64,000 nucleotides of DNA, from assembly GCF_002727185.1 (NCBI RefSeq), contig NZ_NIZW01000002.1, positions 62,001 to 126,000 on the forward strand, written 5' to 3'. Below, in pieces: positions 52,739-61,361 of the stretch (position 1 is its first letter; each line of letters begins with the position of its first letter). A program made the position numbers and the translations under genes. Origin of the DNA: Rhodopirellula bahusiensis. Lineage in GTDB: Bacteria > Planctomycetota > Planctomycetia > Pirellulales > Pirellulaceae. Below the pieces are notes generated by a model. It was not told the origin of the DNA. It did no database searches and saw only the letters and a program-made list of their open reading frames with translations.

Positions 52739-55705
52739 ATGATTCATATTTCTCGATTCCAAAACTCGTGGGTGCTTTTCAGTGTATCACGAGTTCTTCT
52801 TACGCTGATTCTGCTCGGGCTGGCGATGCCTTCTGCTTTCGCGTTGGATGTGCACGTCCGATTGAATGGCGATGACTCCAACGATGGTTCCGAGCAGTCT
52901 CCAGTCGCTTCGATCGAGCGTGCTCGCGAGATTGCGCGTCCGGTCGCTGGGAAAGAAGCGGTGACGGTTCGAGTCGGTGACGGCGTGCACTATTTGCCAC
53001 GAACGTTGGTGTTTGATTCCGGCGATTCAGGAACGGCCGAGTATCCGGTCATCTATCGCGCCGAAAACGAAGGCCAAGCGATACTGAGCGGCGGTTCGCT
53101 ACTTGAACTGAATTGGAAGCCGTTTCGGGATGGCATCGTGCAAGCCAGCACGGAACCGGGGTTGGCGATCGATCAATTGTTTGTCGATGGCCGGATGCAA
53201 CGCATGGCTCGCTATCCCAATTTTGATCCGACTAAGAAGACGCAAGCGTATCAAGGTCATGCTGCGGATGCGTTTTCAAAGGAACGTGCAGCGAAGTGGA
53301 AGGATCCGAATGGCAGGTTCATCCACGCAATGCACCGAGCACGCTGGGGTGGGTATCACTATCGAATCACCGGCAAGGATGCAGATGGCAACGTGACCTA
53401 CGAGGGTGGATGGCAAAACAATCGCCCCTCGGGAATGCACAAGGACCAGCGGATGGTCGAGAACATCTTCGAAGAGTTGGATGCGCCGGGCGAGTGGTAT
53501 CACAACGCGAAAACGAACACGTTGTATTTCTATCCCGGCCCAGCGTTGGATTTAAAGACGGCCAAAATCGAGGTCGTTCGGTTGCGGCACTTGATCGAGT
53601 TCAACGGCACCGAGCAACAACCTGTTCGTCACATCACATTGAACGGTTTTGTCTTCCGGCACTCGGCGCGAACGTTCATGGAAACCAAGGAACCGATGCT
53701 GCGATCGGACTGGACGATCTACCGCGGCGGTGCTGTTGTGTTGACTGGAACCGAAGACGTCGAAATCGCGAATTCGGAGTTTGATCAAGTCGGTGGCAAT
53801 GCGATCTTTGTCAGCAATTACAACCGCCGGGCTCATATTCACGGATGCCACATTCACGACGCGGGAGCCAGCGGCGTTTGCTTTGTCGGGGACCCCAACG
53901 CGGTGCGAGACCCGTTGTTTCAGTACGGTCACAAAAACGATTTGGCAAAGGTCGATCGAACGCCAGGACCGAAAACGAACAACTACCCAGCGGACTGCAC
54001 AGTCGAGGATTGTTTGATCCACGGGATTGGACGAGTCGAACGGCAACCCGCTGGCGTGCAGATCGAAATGGCGCAGCACATCACCGTTCGTGATTGCTCG
54101 ATCTACGACTGCGCTCGGGCCGGCATCAACATCGGCGACGGAGCTTGGGGCGGTCACTTGATCGAAGGATGTGATGTCTTCGACACCGTCCAAGAAACGC
54201 ACGATCACGGCTCGTTCAATTCATGGGGACGCGATCGTTACTGGAGCAGCGACCGAGGTGCCAGCCAGAAAGTCATCGACAAAGAGCCTGACTTTCCATT
54301 CTTAGATGCGGTGGAAACGACCGTCATTCGAAACAGTCGCTGGCGTTGCGATCATGGTTGGGACATCGACCTGGACGATGGATCGTCGAACTATGACATC
54401 ACCAACAACTTGATGTTGGCTGGTGGATTGAAGTTGCGTGAAGGTTTTCGTCGTCGGGCGTGGAACAACATCACGATCAATAACGGACTGCACCCGCACG
54501 TTTGGTACAACAACAGCGGTGATGAAGTCTTCAGCAACATCTTCATGGCCGCGCCGCAAGGTGCTCGAATGCCGACGAAAACGGCCAAGGGAAAACGAGT
54601 CGACGGCAACCTGTACTACGCAAACGCTCCGGACATGAAGGATCGTTACGCCAGTTTTGGTTGGGATGTGAATTCGATTGTCGCGGATCCGAAATTCGTC
54701 GATCCCGAAAAGGGAGACTTTCGCGTGGAAGCAGGTTCACCCGCGATGGCGATCGGTTTCAAAAACTTTCCGATGGACCAGTTCGGAGTGAAAAAGCCTT
54801 CGCTGAAGAAGATTGCGGCGACGCCTGTGATTCCGGAATTGGATGTCAAGAGTTCGCTCAACAAACCGCGATCGGACAGCGGTCGTGTGACGCGGCCTCA
54901 GCCGATTTATTGGTTGGGTGCGAGAGTGGCGGACTTGAAAGGGGCGGAGTTCTCGGCATACGGCGTTGCCAAAGAAGACGGCGGCGTGGCGTTATCGGCC
55001 GTCGTGGCGACCACCTCCGCCGCGGAGGCCGGTTTGCAAAACGGCGATCTTGTCCAAGCACTCAATGGGAAACCGTTGCGAAAGGTTTCTGAGTTGCTGA
55101 CGGAGTACCAACGAGCGAGCGGAGAGACGTTGCAGCTCAAAGTGGTTCGGGAACAACGGGTGATCGAGCTTTCGGTTGAGAAAACGCCGATGGTGATCGT
55201 TGAAAACTTCGAGTCCGCTGCCGCTGCAGGAGAAATCAACGAGACGCTCGGTTCGGATGCGAAGGTCGAAGCCAATGATTCCGTTCGCGATGCACCCGTT
55301 GGAACGCTCCTCGATGGCAAGTTGGCGGACGGATACGGTCCCGTGTTTGCAAATGGAGTCAACTCGGGGGCGTACCGAGTGGACTTGGGGACCGTCGCGG
55401 AAGTTTCTTCCATCCTCAGTTGGTCAACGAACCTGAACGGTGTGCGTGGTCCGCAAAAGCTGACTTTGTATGCGAGTGCGATGGATTCCGACCCCGGATG
55501 GAACGTCGAAGATCGGTCCAAATTCGTTCCCCTGACCACGATTGACACCACCGGTCTGAAACACGGCAAGTATTGCTCCGTCGAGTTGCGATCACGAGAG
55601 GATCAATCGCTGGGCCGTTTTCGATGGATCGTTTGGAAGGTCCAACCCGTTACCCAACGCGGTGAGAACTCTGCCTTTCAAGAACTGCAAGTTCTGACGC
55701 GGTGA
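52739..55705 (+). CDS. Secreted right-handed beta-helix protein with PDZ domain
   Basis: 988 residues with a signal peptide (LLTLILLGLAMPSAFA). Begins with the DUF1565-like entry to a parallel beta-helix (HVRLNGDDSNDGSEQSPVAS). Helix rungs follow to about residue 610 (HITVRDCSIYDCARAGINIG, TVIRNSRWRCDHGWDIDLDD). A PDZ-like domain lies at about residues 723-815 (SAAEAGLQNGDLVQALNGKP). A C-terminal discoidin-like sandwich (GAYRVDLGTVAEVSSILSWS) may bind carbohydrate. Probably a polysaccharide lyase or hydrolase; the PDZ insertion is odd for this class. Confidence 0.88.
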   Translation: MIHISRFQNSWVLFSVSRVLLTLILLGLAMPSAFALDVHVRLNGDDSNDGSEQSPVASIERAREIARPVAGKEAVTVRVGDGVHYLPRTLVFDSGDSGTAEYPVIYRAENEGQAILSGGSLLELNWKPFRDGIVQASTEPGLAIDQLFVDGRMQRMARYPNFDPTKKTQAYQGHAADAFSKERAAKWKDPNGRFIHAMHRARWGGYHYRITGKDADGNVTYEGGWQNNRPSGMHKDQRMVENIFEELDAPGEWYHNAKTNTLYFYPGPALDLKTAKIEVVRLRHLIEFNGTEQQPVRHITLNGFVFRHSARTFMETKEPMLRSDWTIYRGGAVVLTGTEDVEIANSEFDQVGGNAIFVSNYNRRAHIHGCHIHDAGASGVCFVGDPNAVRDPLFQYGHKNDLAKVDRTPGPKTNNYPADCTVEDCLIHGIGRVERQPAGVQIEMAQHITVRDCSIYDCARAGINIGDGAWGGHLIEGCDVFDTVQETHDHGSFNSWGRDRYWSSDRGASQKVIDKEPDFPFLDAVETTVIRNSRWRCDHGWDIDLDDGSSNYDITNNLMLAGGLKLREGFRRRAWNNITINNGLHPHVWYNNSGDEVFSNIFMAAPQGARMPTKTAKGKRVDGNLYYANAPDMKDRYASFGWDVNSIVADPKFVDPEKGDFRVEAGSPAMAIGFKNFPMDQFGVKKPSLKKIAATPVIPELDVKSSLNKPRSDSGRVTRPQPIYWLGARVADLKGAEFSAYGVAKEDGGVALSAVVATTSAAEAGLQNGDLVQALNGKPLRKVSELLTEYQRASGETLQLKVVREQRVIELSVEKTPMVIVENFESAAAAGEINETLGSDAKVEANDSVRDAPVGTLLDGKLADGYGPVFANGVNSGAYRVDLGTVAEVSSILSWSTNLNGVRGPQKLTLYASAMDSDPGWNVEDRSKFVPLTTIDTTGLKHGKYCSVELRSREDQSLGRFRWIVWKVQPVTQRGENSAFQELQVLTR

Positions 55706-55806
55706 GCTGGTGCATTCGCCGCTCACCGCGATTGAAGTCCGACCAAACAACCTCCCTCCTTCCCGCCCCCACCTTCACCTCCCTCCTCTCACCTCGGTGA
55801 ACCCTC

Positions 55807-57675
55807 ATGTCTCGCTTCCTGAAAATTCAGGCATTGGCCACGTGCGCCGTTCTTGGTGCGATCGGTTTCGCTGCTCCAGCATTCTCGCAGGATCGTCCGG
55901 ACAAGCCCAATGTGGTGTTGCTGTTGACGGATGATCTCGGATGGCAAGACGTCGGTTGCTACGACATCGACGAGCCCTGCCCCTATGAGACTCCCAACAT
56001 CGATCGGCTGAGTCAGCAGGGCGTCTTGTTTCGGCAAGCGTATTCGCCGGCACCAACTTGTGCCCCGTCGAGGGCTGCGATTCTGTCAGGCAAGCATCCC
56101 GCCAGAACACAGAAGACTCATGTGGTTGGAGGAGCACCTCCGTCGCCTTACACCAAGAAATCGCCACTGATCTCGCCGTGGTACAGCGGCCGAATGAAGT
56201 TGAGCGAAATCACGATTGCCGAGGCGCTTCGCGAAAACGGGTATCGGACGGGGCACGCGGGGAAATGGCATGTCGCGATCAATCATTTCGCGTTCCCACA
56301 ACCGGAAGACCAAGGCTTCGATTTCACTCGGGCCGAACGAGGCGTGACCCGACCAATGCGTCCCAACCGCTTGTCCGGATTCGCGAGCGATGCGGACGAC
56401 GATCCTTACAAGCTGGATGAGGATGGATTCCCGTTTCATCAGAATGTGGCTGACGTGATGTCGTTCATGGACGAAGCCAAAGCCGAACCCTTCTTTCTGT
56501 ATCACGCGACGTACTTGGTGCACGCTCCGATTCACACGCGATCGGAACGGTTGCTGCGGAAGTACTGTGAAAAAATGAATGTTCCGTTCCCGACTGATCC
56601 CAAGATCTGGGAGCTCGAAGGGCAACGCAATCCGTTCTACGGTGCGATGGTCGAGATGCTGGACCACTATGTTGGCAACGTGTTGCGTTACCTCGACACC
56701 ACGGAAGACCCGCGTTGGCCGGGACATCAACTGAGCGAGAACACGTACGTGATCTTCACGTCGGACAATGGCGGGATGGAGCGTCATCCGGGCGAGATCA
56801 TCACCGACAACTATCCGCTCGACAAAGGCAAGATCAACGCGAAGGAAGGCGGCGTCCGCGTCCCATTGATCATTCGCGGTCCAGGGATCGCACCAGGAAC
56901 AGAATCCAATGCGATGGTAAACGGTTTGGATTTCTATCCGACCATTTTGTCTTGGACCGGAACCTCCAAGCCGGCCGAGCAACATCTCGATGGAACGGAC
57001 CTGTCGTCGTTGCTTGCATCAGATCCAACGGATGCGTCCTTGATCGTTGATCGCGACGGAAAGCCTCGTGATTCGATGTTCTGGCACTTCCCGCACTCGT
57101 CGATGCAGTCCACTCTTCGCGTCGGCGGCTACAAGCTGATTCGAAATTGGAACGATGTCTTGCAAGGCGGTGACAATCCGCTGGAACTGTACCTCCTCTA
57201 TGACGAGCGGAATCAACGTGTGGACATCGAGGAGTCCAACAACTTGGCCGACGATATGCCTGAGAAAGCAGCGGCGATGAATGAAGAGCTGCAACGGCGT
57301 CTCGATGAAACAGCCGCGAGCACGCCCTCTCTGAACCCAACTTGTTCGCGTCGTTTGCCAAACAAAGACAAGGTTTGCGAGGTTTCCGATCACGGACGGG
57401 ATGGAAGCATTGTGTGGGCGAAGTTTGAAACGAACGGGGCGAAGGTGGTGAAAGCCAATCTGATCTACACGGACAACGGAGGCGAACGATACGAGGAATG
57501 GTATCGGCTGCCCGCGAAAATCGTGGGTGACCGTGTGGAGGTTGAATTGCCCAAAGAGGCGACGCACTACGTTTTCAACCTGATCGACGAGAACCAATAT
57601 TTGGTCAGTTACCCGACGATGAAAAACGGAAAGGATTCGTCGGAACCGTATTCGAAACGGGCGATCGCGAAATAG
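55807..57675 (+). CDS. Secreted sulfatase (formylglycine type), second
   Basis: 622 residues with a signal (FLKIQALATCAVLGAIGFAA). Formylglycine motif Cys85-APSR; metal pair Asp42-Asp43 (LLLTDDLGWQD); HAGKWHVA and FTSDNGGMERHPGEI complete the active site. Longer than the first sulfatase. A C-terminal beta-rich extension of about 110 residues (ANLIYTDNGGERYEEWYRLP) resembles carbohydrate-binding modules. 101 bases after the beta-helix gene. Confidence 0.95.
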   Translation: MSRFLKIQALATCAVLGAIGFAAPAFSQDRPDKPNVVLLLTDDLGWQDVGCYDIDEPCPYETPNIDRLSQQGVLFRQAYSPAPTCAPSRAAILSGKHPARTQKTHVVGGAPPSPYTKKSPLISPWYSGRMKLSEITIAEALRENGYRTGHAGKWHVAINHFAFPQPEDQGFDFTRAERGVTRPMRPNRLSGFASDADDDPYKLDEDGFPFHQNVADVMSFMDEAKAEPFFLYHATYLVHAPIHTRSERLLRKYCEKMNVPFPTDPKIWELEGQRNPFYGAMVEMLDHYVGNVLRYLDTTEDPRWPGHQLSENTYVIFTSDNGGMERHPGEIITDNYPLDKGKINAKEGGVRVPLIIRGPGIAPGTESNAMVNGLDFYPTILSWTGTSKPAEQHLDGTDLSSLLASDPTDASLIVDRDGKPRDSMFWHFPHSSMQSTLRVGGYKLIRNWNDVLQGGDNPLELYLLYDERNQRVDIEESNNLADDMPEKAAAMNEELQRRLDETAASTPSLNPTCSRRLPNKDKVCEVSDHGRDGSIVWAKFETNGAKVVKANLIYTDNGGERYEEWYRLPAKIVGDRVEVELPKEATHYVFNLIDENQYLVSYPTMKNGKDSSEPYSKRAIAK

Positions 57676-57744
57676 CGAGACGATGATGTCTTCCTGTCTG
57701 AGTTTCTCCGTCCTCATCCTTCCTGCCCATCCAATACCAAACCG

Positions 57745-60700
57745 ATGAAGTCCTGTCTTCGTTCTCGATGTGTGTCGATTCGCTGCATGTTGTTGGCTTT
57801 CATGGTTGTATTGTGCGGCGCAGATTCCGCGTCGGCACAATTGGATGAGACTTTGCCGTCACTCGTCGACGGACGTGCTCCAGAAAACTTTGAGGAGATG
57901 TGGCGAGGCTTTGATCCCACGAGCGAGCCTCTGAATGTGGAGGTGGTGAAAGAATGGGAAGAGGACGGCGTCGATCTCAAGATCGTTCGCTTTCGAATGG
58001 GTGTGTTCAAAGGACACGAAGCCAAACTCGCCGCGGTCTTTGGCGTTCCCAAATGTGCCACGAATGTGCCGGGGTTGGTTCAAATTCACGGCGGCGGTCA
58101 ATTCGCCGACCACAAGGCTTGCGTTGCCAATGCAAAACGAGGTTATGCGACGGTCTCGATTGCTTGGGCCGGTCGGATCTCAGCACCCGGCCACCGAGTT
58201 TCTCGCGACGAAGTGAAGCTGTTCTGGGATCAGAAAACGGATGATCCCGCCTACAGGCTGACCACCGACTGGGGCGTGGTGGATGGCTATCACGCTCCAT
58301 CACGCAATCCTGGGAATCAGTTCCCGAGTGCGAAGCCCGCGGAGTGGACGTTGGACGATGTGGAATCGCCACGCAACAGCGGTTGGTTCTTGTGTGCGAT
58401 CGCTGCCCGTCGAGCGTTGACATTTTTGGAATCGCAACCGGAAGTCGACGCAAGCCGACTTGGCGTCTACGGGCACTCCATGGGCGGCAAATTGACGGTG
58501 CTGACCGCGGTGGATCCTCGAGTCAAAGCCGCCGCGCCATCATGCGGCGGAATCAGCGATCGCTACAACGACAGCGAATTGTTTCGCAAGACGTTGGGCG
58601 ATGACGTGAGCCTGAGTGAGATCCAGTGCCCGATCATGTTCCTCAGCCCCGCGAATGATTTCCATGGACGGATTGGTGACCTGCCCAGTGCGGTGAGTGA
58701 GATTCAAAGTCAAGATTGGCGGGTGACTTGCTCGCCTCATCACAACCACCAAGACACGCCCGCCTATGAAGCGGCGACGTTGCTTTGGTTTGATCAGCAT
58801 CTGAAGAACGCCTTCCAATTTCCCCAGACACCCCAGGTGACGATGGTTTGGGATGGTTCCGAGGGCGTTCCGAAAGCCAAGGTTCAGGTGGATGCGTCCA
58901 TGCCGATCGAGTCGGTTGATATGTACTACACCCAAAACGGCAAACCCGGCGAAACACCAGCCGATCGAGACGACGTCGTGCATCGATTCTGGCACCATGT
59001 TTCCGCCGCCGAAGGTGATGACGTATGGACCGCGAAAATGCCGATTTCCAGTACGAGCAAGCCGTTGTGGGTTTATGCCAACGTGACCTATCGGTTGTCT
59101 GAAACAGTGGAAGGCGTCGGCTACTACTACCGAACGTATCGCACCGACGAAGTGAACCTGTCTTCGGTGGTTCAAATGTTTGACTCCGAACAGTTGCGTG
59201 CCGCAGGTGTCAAAGCGACCAAGCAACACACCAACCTCATCGAAGATTTCGCGAGCGATTGGGAGCGTGAATGGTTCACCTATCGGCCGGAACAGTGGGC
59301 TCGGACGACGAACAAGCTCTGCGCCGATCAGTACAAAGCTCCCGCAAACGCGAAGCTGGCTCTGGAGGTACAGTCATTGCAAGCGAATTCGTTGGTGGTC
59401 GTGATCGATGAATATGCGGCGACTGTCGAGCTTGATGGCAGTGAGACTTGGCAAACGATCGAACTCTCGCCCGGCGATTTTCAGAATGCCGCCGGAAAGT
59501 TGCTTGCCAATTGGGAAGGCATTCGTCAATTGAAACTGAGCGATGCCGAACGTCTCACCGGCGGCAGAGGCGAAGCGGCTCAATCACGCATCGTCGGTCG
59601 GCGTTGGAAAGGCGAACCGCCTCCATTTCGAAACTTGCGATGGACAACCCAAGCGGCCGACTCCGCCAATTCCAGATTGGACGTGTTTCCTGCGTCCACG
59701 GTTGGAGTCGAATCGGTCAACGGCGAAACCAAATTTCAGAAGCAGTATTCGCCCAGCCCAAGCGTGTGGGACGACCGGATTGATGAAGCGGCTGTCTTTC
59801 AAGTCGAGATGCAGCATCAACAATCCCCCGCGAATTCGTTTCGATTGCGAATGGGCAAAGGCGGTCAAATCTATTCGCTTCGAGGCTCGTTCGGCGAGAG
59901 TTTGCCGCCATCTTGGAGAAAGCCCGGTGGCAAACTGTCGCCTTGGAACGATGAGGTTTGGCAGTTCGTTGCTGTGTGTACTCAGTTCAACGGCATCAAG
60001 ACACAGCGGCCCAATCGACGTCGACCGGAACAATCATCGTCACAAGTCGAAGAGGTCAAGAACAAACTGGCGGAACTCGGGCTGAGTGACACTTTCTTTG
60101 TTCACAACTCGGGGGCGTACATCCCCAATTCGTCGGAGCTGAAGTCTCTGTACTGCCCACTGCTGGCCTACGAGATCGACGAAGACGCTCGTGCCATTCG
60201 AATGTTGAACTGGGGGTTGGTTCCGCAGATCCGAAGCGTGCATCGATCGCCGTTGCTGTATTACACACAAATTCGCGATGCGGGCGATGGCGTGATCGAG
60301 ATGACTTGGGTGGTGCATAACTTCAGCCAACGAGAGGACGTCGTTTTTGATCACCTCAATGCACCATGGGGCGGCACACGGATTAGCAGTTTGCCGCTTC
60401 GGTACGTGGCGTCTCCGGAAGGCGAATTGCTTGAGCGGGAAGGGTTTTTGAGCGAACACGGCACCGTGGACGTTCGCGAAACCGCGGGTTGGAATTTGTC
60501 GTGTCAATCCGATGCGGACGACAGCCCAAGTTTGGCGTTGGTGTACGGTCGCGACAAACATCTGGAACGCGAGTTGGAACGCAAGGCCAACGGCGAAGCT
60601 TATTGCCAATTCAAACACTCGTTGTATCGCGATTGGCGTGCGAGCGATCCGCTCTACAAAAACGAATGGAATGATTGGGCGACTCGGCCGGAAAATAGTT

Positions 60701-61302
60701 TCCGCAACTACGACGTTTGCGAGATAATTCCAAAGCTTCGCATCGTTCCGGGATCGACGATTTGGTTTCGCAGCTACCTGGTTGTTGGTGAAAAAGCAGC
60801 AACCATGAAGCGGGCTCAATCGCTGGTGGACCACGTCGACTATGGGCTGTTGGATTTTCGTGCGGACCAGTGCCCCATGACGACGGTTGTTCGTGGCGAC
60901 GTGTCGATGCAGTTGTTTGCGAAGCCGGTTTCCGGATCGTTGCCGGTGTTTGAAATCGAACATACCGAAACCGGGCAAAACATTCTGACCACTGATCCTT
61001 ATTACTTTGTCGAAAACCAACCGCTGGATTTGGATCTGCCGAGCGATCACCCACAGCGAGATTATTTCGCTAGCGTTCGTGGCTACTTTCTCGACCGCAA
61101 CCACAGCAAGTGGAAACGTTTGGTGGGATACGCCCTGGTCGAACCTCCCGCAGAAGGCGGCTCACATGCGAATGGGACCTGGAAACGTCTGTCCAGCGTG
61201 CTGAACTTGCAAGTGGCGGCGGAGGACAACAAGTATCATCGAGATGTCTGGGTTCAATGCAGTGACACGGCATCCAATGTAGAAGCGAGGGCAACGGAAT
61301 GA
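57745..61302 (+). CDS. Acetyl-xylan-esterase-like hydrolase fused to a large unknown module
   Basis: 1185 residues with a signal peptide (CMLLAFMVVLCGADSASA). Residues about 60-360 form an alpha/beta hydrolase: oxyanion region LVQIHGGGQF, nucleophile Ser245 in VYGHSMGGKL, Asp in LSPANDFHG and His in SPHHNHQDTP. Residues about 370-480 look like a sandwich domain. The remaining 650 residues contain beta-rich sequence (ITYSQIRD-like strands, YYTQIRDAGDGVIEMTWVVH) with no family recognised. Likely removes acyl groups from the glycan. The stop overlaps an upstream ATG of the next gene. Confidence 0.85.
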   Translation: MKSCLRSRCVSIRCMLLAFMVVLCGADSASAQLDETLPSLVDGRAPENFEEMWRGFDPTSEPLNVEVVKEWEEDGVDLKIVRFRMGVFKGHEAKLAAVFGVPKCATNVPGLVQIHGGGQFADHKACVANAKRGYATVSIAWAGRISAPGHRVSRDEVKLFWDQKTDDPAYRLTTDWGVVDGYHAPSRNPGNQFPSAKPAEWTLDDVESPRNSGWFLCAIAARRALTFLESQPEVDASRLGVYGHSMGGKLTVLTAVDPRVKAAAPSCGGISDRYNDSELFRKTLGDDVSLSEIQCPIMFLSPANDFHGRIGDLPSAVSEIQSQDWRVTCSPHHNHQDTPAYEAATLLWFDQHLKNAFQFPQTPQVTMVWDGSEGVPKAKVQVDASMPIESVDMYYTQNGKPGETPADRDDVVHRFWHHVSAAEGDDVWTAKMPISSTSKPLWVYANVTYRLSETVEGVGYYYRTYRTDEVNLSSVVQMFDSEQLRAAGVKATKQHTNLIEDFASDWEREWFTYRPEQWARTTNKLCADQYKAPANAKLALEVQSLQANSLVVVIDEYAATVELDGSETWQTIELSPGDFQNAAGKLLANWEGIRQLKLSDAERLTGGRGEAAQSRIVGRRWKGEPPPFRNLRWTTQAADSANSRLDVFPASTVGVESVNGETKFQKQYSPSPSVWDDRIDEAAVFQVEMQHQQSPANSFRLRMGKGGQIYSLRGSFGESLPPSWRKPGGKLSPWNDEVWQFVAVCTQFNGIKTQRPNRRRPEQSSSQVEEVKNKLAELGLSDTFFVHNSGAYIPNSSELKSLYCPLLAYEIDEDARAIRMLNWGLVPQIRSVHRSPLLYYTQIRDAGDGVIEMTWVVHNFSQREDVVFDHLNAPWGGTRISSLPLRYVASPEGELLEREGFLSEHGTVDVRETAGWNLSCQSDADDSPSLALVYGRDKHLERELERKANGEAYCQFKHSLYRDWRASDPLYKNEWNDWATRPENSFRNYDVCEIIPKLRIVPGSTIWFRSYLVVGEKAATMKRAQSLVDHVDYGLLDFRADQCPMTTVVRGDVSMQLFAKPVSGSLPVFEIEHTETGQNILTTDPYYFVENQPLDLDLPSDHPQRDYFASVRGYFLDRNHSKWKRLVGYALVEPPAEGGSHANGTWKRLSSVLNLQVAAEDNKYHRDVWVQCSDTASNVEARATE

Positions 61303-61361
61303 ACGACATGTATTGTTTGCTCCCTTTTCCAAATCCAAAGCTTGGTTCAATAGTCATTTCC

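Noticed and set aside
60040-61104. 354-residue open frame antisense to the esterase fusion gene
   Set aside because: Lies wholly within a long gene on the other strand and shows no recognisable motif; antisense artefact of codon bias.
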